Below, in pieces: positions 14,860-22,853 of a stretch of DNA of 64,000 bases. Position 1 is the first letter of the stretch. Every line of letters starts with the position of its first letter. Origin of the DNA: JAIBJN01 sp963847985 (lineage in GTDB: Bacteria; Actinomycetota; Thermoleophilia; Gaiellales; Gaiellaceae); assembly GCA_963847985.1 (NCBI GenBank), contig CAWKBS010000005.1, forward strand, positions 1 through 64,000. The letters are read 5' to 3'. Both the position numbers and the translations under genes were made by a program. The notes beneath the pieces are model-generated. The model worked only from the letters and a program-made list of their open reading frames with translations. It searched no databases and was not told where the DNA came from.

Positions 14860-15840
14860 CTAGACGTCGAGCTCGACCGGCACGAGCTCGACCGTGACCT
14901 TCCGCCCTTCACGCAGGACCGTCGCCTCCACGCGCTCGCCGATCAGCTCACCGACCATGAGGCGCTGAAGGTCGTCGGCGCCCTGCACGGCCGTGTCGCC
15001 GACCGAGACGATCAGGTCCTCCGGGCGCAGGCCGGCAGTCGCCGCCGGGCTCCCCGCCACGACCTCGACGACCTCGACGCCGGCCGTCCGGCCGAGCTCG
15101 CGCGCGAGTCGGGGAGGCAGCGGCCGCGAGCCGCCCGCGATGCCGATGTACGCCCGCGTGAAGCGCCCGTCGCGCATGAGCGCGCCGATGATCCTGCGTG
15201 TGACGTCGTTGACGGGCACCGCCAGTCCGAGCCCGACGCCCGCCACGGCGGTGTTGATCCCGACGACGCAGCCGCGTCCGTCGGCCAGCGCGCCGCCGGA
15301 GTTTCCGGGGTTGAGCGCAGCGTCGGTCTGGATCACGTTCTCGACGATTCGGCCGGCCGCGCGCGAGCGCACCGGCAGCGACCGTCCGAGCGCCGAGACG
15401 ACGCCGGCGGTCACCGACCCGGCGAAGCCGTGCGGATTGCCGATGGCGACCACGAGCTGCCCGACCCGGAGCCGCTCGGCGTCGCCGAGCACGGCAGGCA
15501 CGAGGCCGTCCTCCTCGGTGCGGAGGACGGCGAGGTCGGAGAGCGGGTCGGCTCCGACGACCTCGGCCGCGACCTCGCGGCCGTCCACGAACGAAGCCTC
15601 CACCTTTCCGTCCGCGCCGGCGACGACGTGGGCCGAGGTGAGCATGAAGCCGTCGGGAGTGATGACGACGCCGCTGCCGCCGCCGACCGCCCGGCGCCCG
15701 CCGCGCACCGTGCGCGAGACGCGGAGGTTCGCCACCGAGGGCGACAGTCTCTCGGCGATCGTGACCACCGCCAGGGAGTACGCGTCGAGGGCCTCGTCCT
15801 CGTCGACTTCGTCCAGGGAAATGAACGTAAGATCGGCCAT
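14860..15840 (-). CDS. HtrA/DegP-like serine protease with PDZ domain, no signal peptide
   Basis: A 326-residue trypsin-fold protease with the full triad: His71 in TSAHVV, Asp102 in DPLSDLAVL and Ser181 in LNPGNSGG. A single C-terminal PDZ domain (about residues 235-325, GVEVVEVVAGSPAATAGLRPEDLIVSV) follows. Unlike typical HtrA there is no signal peptide or membrane anchor, so a cytoplasmic or non-classical location is implied. The start is fixed by a TAGCTT box 6 bases upstream. Divergent from the PaaG-like gene. Confidence 0.88.
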   Translation of the reverse strand: MADLTFISLDEVDEDEALDAYSLAVVTIAERLSPSVANLRVSRTVRGGRRAVGGGSGVVITPDGFMLTSAHVVAGADGKVEASFVDGREVAAEVVGADPLSDLAVLRTEEDGLVPAVLGDAERLRVGQLVVAIGNPHGFAGSVTAGVVSALGRSLPVRSRAAGRIVENVIQTDAALNPGNSGGALADGRGCVVGINTAVAGVGLGLAVPVNDVTRRIIGALMRDGRFTRAYIGIAGGSRPLPPRLARELGRTAGVEVVEVVAGSPAATAGLRPEDLIVSVGDTAVQGADDLQRLMVGELIGERVEATVLREGRKVTVELVPVELDV

Positions 15841-15846
15841 CCGGTC

Positions 15847-15852
15847 AAGCTA
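15847..15852 (-). promoter_or_regulatory. -10 box TAGCTT for the HtrA-like gene
   Basis: TAGCTT on the minus strand ends 6 bases before the protease ATG, in the 43-base divergent gap. Confidence 0.5.
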
Positions 15853-15883
15853 CCGGACACCGACAGGTCTACCGAGGAGCCCG

Positions 15884-16654
15884 ATGGCCGAAGTCGAGAC
15901 CACACGCGACGGCGCGGTGCTGACGATGGCGCTGAACCGGCCCGAGAAGCTGAACGCGTTCGACTCGGCGACCCACAAGGCGTTCACGGCGGCGCTGAAG
16001 GAGGCGGCCGATCCGGAGGTGCGGGCCGTCGTGCTCACGGGAGCCGGGCGCGGGTTCTGCGTCGGCCAGGATCTCTCCGAGCTGAGCCAGGGCGAGCGCG
16101 ACGTCGCCGCGCTCCTCCGCGAGCGGTGGAATCGCCATGTCCTCGGCCTGCGCGGCCTGGAGAAGCCGGTGCTCGCAGCCGTCAACGGGGCCGCGGCGGG
16201 CGCCGGTCTCTCGCTCGCCTGCGCCTGCGACCTGCGCGTGGCCGCCGACTCGGCCGCCTTCGTCCCCGCGTTCGTCAACGTCGGGCTCGTGCCCGACACC
16301 GGCGGGTCGTGGCTCGTGCCCCGGCTGCTCGGCTACGCCCGCGCGTTCGAGTGGATGTGCTCGGGCCGCAAGCTCGGGGCGGAGGAGGCGTTGGCGTGGG
16401 GCCTGGTCTCCGAGGTCGTCCCGGCCGACGACGTCCTCGCGCGGACGCACGAGCGCGCGGCGGCGCTGGCGGCCCTGCCCACGCGCGCGATTGCCATGAC
16501 CAAGCGTCTGTTCGAGCGCGCTGCAGCCTCGCGCCTCGACGAGCAGCTCGAGCTCGAGGCGCAGCTCCAGCTCGCCGCCACCGGCACCGAGGACTTCGCC
16601 GAGGGCGTCGCCGCGTTCCTCGAGAAGCGCGAGCCGCGCTTCATCGGCCGCTAG
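15884..16654 (+). CDS. paaG: 1,2-epoxyphenylacetyl-CoA isomerase-like enoyl-CoA isomerase (PaaG)
   Basis: A 256-residue crotonase-fold protein. FCVGQDLSEL forms the oxyanion region. The first catalytic position reads AAAGAGLSLACACD, lacking the hydratase Glu, and the segment FVPAFVNVGLVPDTGGSWLVPRLLG is the PaaG signature. PaaG isomerises ring-1,2-epoxyphenylacetyl-CoA to the oxepin. This fits with paaABCD 6-9 kb downstream. A GAGGAG ribosome site precedes the ATG, unlike the leaderless neighbours. Confidence 0.82.
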   Translation: MAEVETTRDGAVLTMALNRPEKLNAFDSATHKAFTAALKEAADPEVRAVVLTGAGRGFCVGQDLSELSQGERDVAALLRERWNRHVLGLRGLEKPVLAAVNGAAAGAGLSLACACDLRVAADSAAFVPAFVNVGLVPDTGGSWLVPRLLGYARAFEWMCSGRKLGAEEALAWGLVSEVVPADDVLARTHERAAALAALPTRAIAMTKRLFERAAASRLDEQLELEAQLQLAATGTEDFAEGVAAFLEKREPRFIGR

Positions 16655-16675
16655 CCGTCCTCGACGACGCAGTTC

Positions 16676-17158
16676 TCATCCGCCCGCGCTGAGACCTTCG
16701 CCGGTGTCGATGCCCGTCGGCGAGCAGTCGGTGAAGCCGAGCTCCTCCGCCAGCGGGTCGGCCGTGGCCATGGCCGCATCCACCCGCCCGAGCCCCTCGG
16801 AGAGCGCCGACTCGTCGTGCAGGCCGCCGGCCGCCTGCACGTCCCGCATGGTGGTCGCCATCTCGGTGCGGAGCGCGAGCCACTCGGCAAAGTCCTCGCT
16901 CATGTCTTCTGGCGGCACGAGCAGGCGCAGCTCGTTCACGGAGGCCTCGAGCAGGTCGGCCAGATCGGCTCCGATCGCTGCCCACTCGTCGAGGGCCTCG
17001 GCGGGCGGTGGGATGAGCGCGAGCTTCGGCCCGTAGTCCGCGCAGATCGCGTTGACCCCGGCGACGAACTGGGCGTCGCCGTTGTCGTCGTCGTCCCCGC
17101 CGCAGGCTGCCAACGCGAGCGTGAGGCCGACCGCGATCGTGGTGAGAGTCGCTCTCAT
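16676..17158 (-). CDS. Putative lipoprotein, 160 aa
   Basis: A signal sequence with lipobox LAAC (Cys19) and a GGDDDDNGD linker lead into a helical domain (FVAGVNAICADYGPKLALIPPP, then LADLLEASVNELRLLVPPEDM). This is common in small actinobacterial lipoproteins of unknown function. Two Cys (in NAICADYG and FTDCSP) may form a disulfide. No partner is evident nearby. Confidence 0.75.
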   Translation of the reverse strand: MRATLTTIAVGLTLALAACGGDDDDNGDAQFVAGVNAICADYGPKLALIPPPAEALDEWAAIGADLADLLEASVNELRLLVPPEDMSEDFAEWLALRTEMATTMRDVQAAGGLHDESALSEGLGRVDAAMATADPLAEELGFTDCSPTGIDTGEGLSAGG

Positions 17159-17212
17159 GCTCCGAGGGCCGGAGTGTACTCCGGGCTACAGCGTCGAACC
17201 CGGCGAAACGAC

Positions 17213-17239
17213 GACGGCCGGCTCATCTGGCCGGCCGTC
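17213..17239. terminator. Hairpin, possible terminator of the SipW/FN3 operon
   Basis: GACGGCCGG and CCGGCCGTC form a perfect 9-bp stem around a 9-base loop, downstream of the FN3 gene on the minus strand. No clear T-run follows. Confidence 0.4.
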
Positions 17240-17291
17240 CGCGCCTGTCCGGGGCTGCCGCCGCTGGCTGCTCCGGAGGCGATCCTTTGGG

Positions 17292-17345
17292 GGTGAGTCG
17301 CCGCGTGTCCCTCGTTGCAACTCGTTGGTGGGTACGAGTCTCACC
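17292..17345. repeat. Nested inverted repeats in the intergenic region
   Basis: GGTGAG (17292) pairs with CTCACC (17340), and ACTCGT (17320) with ACGAGT (17334), giving a possible two-stem structure. A further perfect 8-bp stem ACGCGGTA/TACCGCGT (17387-17409) spans the FN3 stop codon. The 242-base gap holds no gene that I can see. Confidence 0.4.
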
Positions 17346-17400
17346 ATGAGAGACGCGAGGATGGGAACGGTCGGCGGGTCGTATGAACGCGGTATGCCTG

Positions 17401-18792
17401 CTACCGCGTCACCGAGTAGGTGACGGTGGTCGCCGCGCCGACGTTGCCGGCCGCGTCCGTGGCGGTGACGAGGTACGTCACCGAGATCGGGCTCGACGGC
17501 GATCCGGCGACGGCCGCGACGTTCACGGTGTAGGTGCCGCCGCCCGCGGCGGTCGTCGTGTACGGGCCGGCCGGCGACGGGACGGTGCGCGTGGCCGTGA
17601 TCGTCGCGCTCGCCTCCGAAGTGCCGGTGATGCGGTCGGTCTGGCTCCCTATGCGGTCGACGTAGCTCGCGGTCGGGGCCCCGGGCGCGACGGTGTCCTT
17701 CGTGACCGTGGCCGTCCGCGCTGCCGAGATGTTCCCGGCTGCGTCGGAAGCCCTCGCGGAGAGGGTGACCGAGCCGTCGGCAAGCCCCGAGGCGTCGATA
17801 CCGGAGATCGTGACCGTACCTGCGCCCTGCGTCGCTGCGGCCGTCCCCGAAACGGAAACGCCGTTGCGCGAGAGGGTCACGGTGACGATGTCGGTGGAGA
17901 CCGAGGCGGAGCCGAGCGTCACCCGGACCGAGACCGAGCCGCTGTTCGCCGCGTTGAGGTACGCGCTGCCGGTGCCGCCGCCGTTGGCGAGCGCGACGGC
18001 GTTGGGCCGCGGTGCTGCCGCCGAGTCGGCTCGCGCCGTCGCCGTGGGGCTGTCCACGCTCTGCAGGCCGCCGGTCGAGACCGCGCGTACCCGGTAGGAG
18101 TACTGCGTGCCGTTCGACGTGGAGGTATCCGTCCAGGACGTGCCCGTCACCGGCGTGGTGTTCCGCTTCGACCAGGTGCCGGTGGTGGAGCGGTAGACGT
18201 CGTAGCCGGCCAGGCTCGTCGTGGTCGCCGAGGCCGTCCAGGAGAGGTCGATGGCGCCGGCCGGCCGTGGCGTGGCCGTGACCGACGCAGGCGTCGCCGG
18301 GGCCGCTTCGAAAGCCACCGCGTAGTCGCGGTAGAGCCAAGTCGAGCCCGAGAGCTTCAGCCGCAGCGTGCCCGCGACGTCGTCGGCCTTCGCCGCCGAG
18401 GTCGTCAGCGAGACGGAGCTGGAGGCCCCCGGAGCGAGCGTCGCGCTGGCGGCGCCGGACGTGGAGAACGTCGCGGTCGCCACCTGGGCGCCGACGAAGG
18501 AGAGCGAGGCCGTCTTCGGGCTCGCGCTGACGTTACGGACGGTGAAGACGCCAGTGACGGTCGTCGGCGCGTCGACGAGCCCCAGGTCGATCGCCAGGCT
18601 GTCGATGCCCCCGGTGGCCTTCGGGCCGGGCGTGACCGAGAAGTGGTTGGAGAGCTGATCGGCTGTGACCGCGTTGCCGTCGGTGTCGAGGCTGGCGGTG
18701 AAGGATGCGGCCGTCATGCGCGTCGCCGCCCCGGCGGTCAGGACGACCGCGGCGACGGCGAGAGCGGCGAGGGCGAGCCTCCGCGAGGTCAC
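17401..18792 (-). CDS. Secreted fibronectin-III / Ig-like repeat protein
   Basis: A 463-residue protein with an N-terminal export segment (residues 1-28) followed by AASFTASLDTDGNAVTADQLSNHFSV, the pattern of SipW-processed, TasA-like strands. Next come a FIXG/NEW3-like beta domain (to about 150), a fibronectin type III domain (about 160-250: TWSKRNTTPVTGTSWTDTST and YSYRVRAVSTGG) and two Ig-like bacterial domains with repeated ATDAAGN/ASDAAGN motifs. It is rich in Thr, Ser and Ala and probably extends from the cell surface. GTGA overlap with the signal peptidase gene upstream implies coupled translation and processing by that peptidase. Confidence 0.8.
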   Translation of the reverse strand: MTSRRLALAALAVAAVVLTAGAATRMTAASFTASLDTDGNAVTADQLSNHFSVTPGPKATGGIDSLAIDLGLVDAPTTVTGVFTVRNVSASPKTASLSFVGAQVATATFSTSGAASATLAPGASSSVSLTTSAAKADDVAGTLRLKLSGSTWLYRDYAVAFEAAPATPASVTATPRPAGAIDLSWTASATTTSLAGYDVYRSTTGTWSKRNTTPVTGTSWTDTSTSNGTQYSYRVRAVSTGGLQSVDSPTATARADSAAAPRPNAVALANGGGTGSAYLNAANSGSVSVRVTLGSASVSTDIVTVTLSRNGVSVSGTAAATQGAGTVTISGIDASGLADGSVTLSARASDAAGNISAARTATVTKDTVAPGAPTASYVDRIGSQTDRITGTSEASATITATRTVPSPAGPYTTTAAGGGTYTVNVAAVAGSPSSPISVTYLVTATDAAGNVGAATTVTYSVTR

Positions 18793-19319
18793 GGGGTCGT
18801 GGCCTCCTCCAGCCCGTCGTCCCGACGCCAGATCGAGCGCAGGAGCGCGACCAGCACGAGGCCCGCGACCAGGACGATCAGCGCCGTGCGAGCCTCGCGC
18901 GTCTTGGCGTACCAGAGCGCGTAGCCGGCGTACGGCACGTCGAAGGCGACCCGTCCGCCCTGCTCGCCGAGCGCGATCGTCCAGGGATCCCGCTCGAGGT
19001 TGGCGTCGCCCTTGGTGCGGTATGCCAGCCCGCCCTCGGGCCGCTCGGCGGTCTCGACGACGCGATGCGTGACGAGGCGTCCGGGCTGGTACGGGTCGGA
19101 GAACGTGATCACGTCGCCAACGTCGATCTCGTCGGAAGGGACGCGCTGGACGAACGCCAGCGAGCCGACGGCGAGGTCGGGCTCCATCGAGCCGGAGTAG
19201 ACGGCCACGGGCCGGTAGCCGACTGCGAAGAGCGTCCCGTAGAGAAGAGCCGTGAGGACGGCCAGCCCGGTGGCCAGGCCGGCCGTCCTCTTGAGCACCG
19301 TCTTCAGCCGCATCTTCAT
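18789..19319 (-). CDS. sipW: SipW-type signal peptidase I
   Basis: A 176-residue membrane peptidase with an N-terminal helix (residues 15-34) and a C-terminal helix (TALIVLVAGLVLVALLRSIW). The catalytic serine is Ser44 in YSGSMEP. The general base position is His85 in LVTHRVVE instead of Lys, and KGDAN carries the conserved Asp105. Ser-His rather than Ser-Lys marks the ER/SipW type used for special substrates such as TasA. Its gene lies between the TasA-like and FN3 genes, its probable substrates. Confidence 0.9.
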   Translation of the reverse strand: MKMRLKTVLKRTAGLATGLAVLTALLYGTLFAVGYRPVAVYSGSMEPDLAVGSLAFVQRVPSDEIDVGDVITFSDPYQPGRLVTHRVVETAERPEGGLAYRTKGDANLERDPWTIALGEQGGRVAFDVPYAGYALWYAKTREARTALIVLVAGLVLVALLRSIWRRDDGLEEATTP

Positions 19320-19349
19320 TGCCGTCGTGCTCCGGCTCCGGCGCGCGAT

Positions 19350-19886
19350 CTAGACCTGCGTGGCCGACCAGGTGAAGCTGGCGCTGGCCGACTTGCCCTG
19401 GAGGAGGTTGTCGCCCGCGTCCGACCCGGTCGAGGGGAGGGAGACGTGGAAGTAGAAGGTGTGGGCGCCGCCGTCGGCTGCGAAAGCGCCGAGGTCGACC
19501 GAGCCGAGCTCGTCGAGCCCGCCGTCGTAGACCTTCGCGCCGGGCACGCCGTCGTCGTCCTTGTAGATCTCGAGCTCGAGCGCAGGGGCGAGGTCGCCGC
19601 TGGCCGACCCGGAGAGGGAGTACTTGCCCGCGAGGGAGCCGCTGTTCGTGATCGTGACGGAGCCCGTGGCCTCGCCGCCGATCGCCATGCCGGCAGCCGA
19701 GAAGACGGCGCCGGAGCCCGAGCGGTCCATCTCGAGCGTGCCCGCTGCGAAGGCGTTGTTGGAGATCGTCACCGGCGTCGCGGTGAAGTTCGCATAGGTG
19801 CCGCCGGCCGCTGCGATCGAGACTGCGCCGATGGCGGCCGCGGACAGGGCGATCTTCTTGGAGAGGAGAGTCTTCAGTGTCGTCAT
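19350..19886 (-). CDS. TasA/camelysin-like secreted protein
   Basis: A 178-residue protein. The N-terminus TLKTLLSKKIALSAAAIGAVSIAAAGGTYANF is the long signal region typical of SipW substrates, and the mature part begins with beta-rich FTATPVTISNNAFAAGTLEM. Members form amyloid-like fibres or cell-surface metalloprotease-like proteins in Bacillus; here a surface fibre subunit is the best guess. The second ATG is chosen because the AAAGGA ribosome site is too close to the first. First gene of a tasA-sipW-FN3 operon. Confidence 0.82.
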   Translation of the reverse strand: MTTLKTLLSKKIALSAAAIGAVSIAAAGGTYANFTATPVTISNNAFAAGTLEMDRSGSGAVFSAAGMAIGGEATGSVTITNSGSLAGKYSLSGSASGDLAPALELEIYKDDDGVPGAKVYDGGLDELGSVDLGAFAADGGAHTFYFHVSLPSTGSDAGDNLLQGKSASASFTWSATQV

Positions 19887-19950
19887 GTCCATGTCCTTTG
19901 GTCGCTGGGAAACTTGCGTTGCCCTCTCGTCATCGGCGACCAACGCATGG

Positions 19951-19981
19951 ATACGGGCTGCAGGCGGTATGCGCCCCGTAT
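19951..19981. promoter_or_regulatory. Inverted repeat ATACGGG/CCCGTAT upstream of the TasA-like gene
   Basis: Perfect 7-base arms separated by 17 bases lie about 65 bases upstream of the TasA-like start codon. The spacing suits a dimeric regulator binding two turns of DNA, but no known motif is recognised. Confidence 0.4.
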
Positions 19982-20062
19982 GGGCGCCGCCGCGGCGGTG
20001 GAGGCCACGCTGCCCCGCGAGCCAGGTGGCAGCTGGGCCCGCTTCCTTTACTTTCTATCGCG

Positions 20063-20082
20063 TGTCTGCTATATCGCAGACA
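20063..20082. promoter_or_regulatory. Palindrome overlapping the start of a small membrane protein gene
   Basis: TGTCTGC and GCAGACA flank TATATC, a probable -10 core, and the right arm ends on the A of the ATG. It sits in a locally AT-rich tract that includes a TTTACT hexamer upstream. It could be an operator or an mRNA 5' hairpin. Confidence 0.45.
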
Positions 20083-20453
20083 TGAGATGGCGAGAGCCGG
20101 CATACGCCGCTCTTTATCTGAGTCTCGAGTGCGCATTCGTCTACGGCGTCTGGAACGTGAGGGTAGGGTTTGGGGAGAGCGCTGCGGCGGCCGTCCTCAT
20201 CGTCGTTTTCGTACTCGTCGTCAACGTCGGGCTCGGATTCGCAGTCGGGAGCTGGTGGGCGCTGCTCCTGCCGCACGCCCTCATCCTGCTGGCCGTGCCC
20301 GCCGGCTTCCCGCCGGGCGACGACAGGGAGCCGCTGCCGATCTGGCTTGTGCTGGCGTGGTTGACGACGTTTCAGGTTCTGCTCGTGGCTCTCGGCGTCG
20401 CGGCGCACAAGCTTCGCTCCGGCCCCGCGCGCCGGAGACGTGCCGCCCTGTGA
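20082..20453 (+). CDS. Small four-helix membrane protein, first of a tandem pair
   Basis: A 123-residue protein with about four hydrophobic helices and a WWALLLPHALILLAVPAGFP segment. I recognise no family. The following gene encodes a clear paralogue with ALLLPIAMLFLAIPAGYP at the same place, so the pair arose by duplication. The stop overlaps the next start (GTGA). Divergent from the TasA-SipW operon, it might belong to the same envelope module, which is inference only. Confidence 0.65.
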   Translation: MRWREPAYAALYLSLECAFVYGVWNVRVGFGESAAAAVLIVVFVLVVNVGLGFAVGSWWALLLPHALILLAVPAGFPPGDDREPLPIWLVLAWLTTFQVLLVALGVAAHKLRSGPARRRRAAL

Positions 20454-20851
20454 GCGCGATCGGGCGCACGCGGCTCTCGCGGTTCCTTCTCGGGGCACTC
20501 GTCTATCTCGGTCTGAGCGCAGTCTGGATCTACGGCGTGGTCGACCGGGGGAGGCTCGAGGACAGCGACGCCGGGCTCTGGGCGATCCTCGGCCTCGCGG
20601 CCTTCATCCACGTCGTCTTCGGCTTCGGCATCCGCGAGTGGCCCGCGCTCCTCCTGCCGATCGCCATGCTGTTCCTCGCGATTCCGGCCGGCTATCCGGA
20701 GTCGCAGTACAGCGAGCCTGGGCCGGTGTGGTTCGGCCAGCTCGTTGTGATCCCGGCCGAGATTACGCTGATCGCCCTCGGCCTCGGCCTGAGAGCCCTG
20801 GCCGACCGGCGGGCCGGGTCGCTCAGGGAGTTTCTTGCTCGAAGCCCGTGA
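20450..20851 (+). CDS. Small four-helix membrane protein, second of a tandem pair
   Basis: A 133-residue paralogue of the preceding protein with four hydrophobic helices (FLLGALVYLGLSAVWIYGVV, LWAILGLAAFIHVVFGFGI, ALLLPIAMLFLAIPAGYP, LVVIPAEITLIALGLGLRAL). GTG start overlapping the upstream TGA implies coupled translation and perhaps a heteromeric membrane complex. No known family is recognised. Confidence 0.65.
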   Translation: MSAIGRTRLSRFLLGALVYLGLSAVWIYGVVDRGRLEDSDAGLWAILGLAAFIHVVFGFGIREWPALLLPIAMLFLAIPAGYPESQYSEPGPVWFGQLVVIPAEITLIALGLGLRALADRRAGSLREFLARSP

Positions 20852-20966
20852 GGGCATCCCAGGACTTCAGGCGCATCGTGGTCGACCTCCATGCGGCGAC
20901 CGGCACGTTCGGTCTAGGACGAGTCCGGGTAGACGACCTGTGACACCGAGACACAGGGGGAAACAC

Positions 20967-22766
20967 ATGGGACGGATCTCGAGGCGCCCGCTCGCGGTGG
21001 CGCTCGCGGTCGCGCTGCTGGCCGTGCCCGCCGCGGCCACCGCGAAGCAGAGCCGCTCGCCCGATCCGGTCAAGGAGCCGACCGCGATCGGCCGCGGCGG
21101 CGGCGCCGCAGCCACGGTCGACGTGCTCGCGACCGCCGCGGCGGTCGACGTGCTCAAGCGCGGCGGGAACGCCGTCGACGCCGCCGTCGCGGCGGCCGGC
21201 GTGCTCGGCGTGACCGAGCCCTTCTCCGCGGGCATCGGCGGGGGCGGATTCATGGTCATCCGGACGGCGAAGGGCAAGGTGACGACGATCGACGCGCGCG
21301 AGAAGGCGCACGCGGCGATGCAGCCGGACTCCTTCTGGGAGAACGGCGTGCCGCTCCCCTTCAACGAGGCCAGGTTCAGCGGCCTGTCCGCCGGCGTCCC
21401 CGGCACCGTCCTCGGCTGGGACAAGGCGCTCGATCGCTACGGGACGAAATCGCTGCGGAAGATGCTCGAGTACGGGATCGACGTCGCCCGGAAGGGCTTC
21501 GTCGTCGACCAGACCTTTTTCGACCAGACGCAGGCGAACGTCGACTGGTTCAACGACGTCCCCTCGTCGGAGGCGATCTACCTCGATCCGGACGGGACGC
21601 CGCGGGACGTCGGCACGATCCTTCGCAATCCCGACCTCGCGCGCGCGTACGAGCGGATCGCGAAGCTCGGCTCGAAGGGCTTCTACCGTGGCGACATCGC
21701 TGAGGCGATCGTCGACGCCGTTCGGCAGCCGCCCATCGCACCGGACGCGAACCACCTCTGGCGCCCGGGCCTGATGACCCTCGACGACCTGAGGCGCTAC
21801 ACGGCGCCCGAGCGCAAGCCGACGAAGGTCCGCTACCGCGGCCTCGACGTCTACGGGATGGGACCGCCCTCGAGCGGCGGCTCGACGGTCGGCGAGGCGC
21901 TCAACATCCTCGAGGGCTACGACCTCGAGAGCATGTCCCGTACACAGGCGCTGCACCTCTTCCTCGAGGCGTCGCGCTACGCATTCGCCGACCGGAACGC
22001 GTACCTGGGCGATCCCGAGTACGTCGACGTGCCGCTCAGGGGCCTGCTCTCGGACGAGTTCGCGGCGGAGCGGCGGGCGCTGATCAACCCGGCCCTCGCA
22101 AGCACGCACCCCGCGGCACCCGGAAACCCGTGGCCGCACAACGGCGGCGGCTCCGGCGGCCAGGCCGGGGTCACCGCGACGCAGAGCGAGACGACCACCC
22201 ACCTCACGGTCTCCGACCGCAAGGGCACGGTCGTCTCGTACACGTTCACGATCGAGTCCACCGGCGGCAACGGCATCGTCGTCCCGGGCTGGGGCTTCCT
22301 CCTCAACAACGAGCTCACGGACTTCGACTTCAGCTCCCTGACGCACCCGAACCGGGTCGAGGGGGGCAAGCGGCCGCGCAGCTCGATGAGCCCCACGATC
22401 GTCCTCGACCGCGGGAAGCCGCACCTCGCGCTCGGCTCGCCCGGCGGATCGACGATCATCACCACGGTCCTCCAGCTGCTCGTCGACCGGCTCGACCTCG
22501 GCGCGACCCTGCCGGAGGCGATCGCCGCCCCGCGCGCCACGCAGCGCAACACGGCGACGACGCTCGCGGAGGCCGCGTTCCTCGCCTCGCCCGAGGGGCA
22601 GGAGCTCGTCTCCACCTACAAGCAGGTACTCGCCCTCACCGGCGAGATCGGCGCCGCGACGGGGATCGACTTCCTGCGCGACGGCCGTGTGGTGGCCGCG
22701 GCCGAGCCCGTCCGCCGTGGCGGCGGGAGCGCGATGGTCGTGCCCTCCAAGCGCCGGCACGACTAG
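20967..22766 (+). CDS. ggt: Gamma-glutamyltransferase, exported
   Basis: A 599-residue Ntn-hydrolase with a signal peptide (residues 1-25, ending AAATAKQ). The large subunit contains GGNAVDAAVAAAGVLGVTEPFSAGIGGGGFM and DAREKAH. The autoprocessing site and nucleophile is Thr411 in SETTTHLTV, followed by the oxyanion-binding GKRPRSSMSPT segment and SPGGSTI. It removes the gamma-glutamyl group from glutathione and related compounds outside the membrane. A GGGGG ribosome site precedes the ATG. A strong shared terminator follows. Confidence 0.93.
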   Translation: MGRISRRPLAVALAVALLAVPAAATAKQSRSPDPVKEPTAIGRGGGAAATVDVLATAAAVDVLKRGGNAVDAAVAAAGVLGVTEPFSAGIGGGGFMVIRTAKGKVTTIDAREKAHAAMQPDSFWENGVPLPFNEARFSGLSAGVPGTVLGWDKALDRYGTKSLRKMLEYGIDVARKGFVVDQTFFDQTQANVDWFNDVPSSEAIYLDPDGTPRDVGTILRNPDLARAYERIAKLGSKGFYRGDIAEAIVDAVRQPPIAPDANHLWRPGLMTLDDLRRYTAPERKPTKVRYRGLDVYGMGPPSSGGSTVGEALNILEGYDLESMSRTQALHLFLEASRYAFADRNAYLGDPEYVDVPLRGLLSDEFAAERRALINPALASTHPAAPGNPWPHNGGGSGGQAGVTATQSETTTHLTVSDRKGTVVSYTFTIESTGGNGIVVPGWGFLLNNELTDFDFSSLTHPNRVEGGKRPRSSMSPTIVLDRGKPHLALGSPGGSTIITTVLQLLVDRLDLGATLPEAIAAPRATQRNTATTLAEAAFLASPEGQELVSTYKQVLALTGEIGAATGIDFLRDGRVVAAAEPVRRGGGSAMVVPSKRRHD

Positions 22767-22786
22767 CCTCACGAGGCCCCGAAACA

Positions 22787-22816
22787 GAGAAAGCCCCGCG
22801 CGAGCGGGGCTTTCTC
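22787..22816. terminator. Bidirectional terminator, 13-bp stem with GCGA loop
   Basis: GAGAAAGCCCCGC and GCGGGGCTTTCTC pair perfectly around a GNRA-type GCGA tetraloop, between the convergent ggt and paaD genes. It can act in both directions. Confidence 0.85.
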
Positions 22817-22853
22817 GTTGGCGTGAGGAGGGGTCGCTAGTGCCGGGCCTAGC

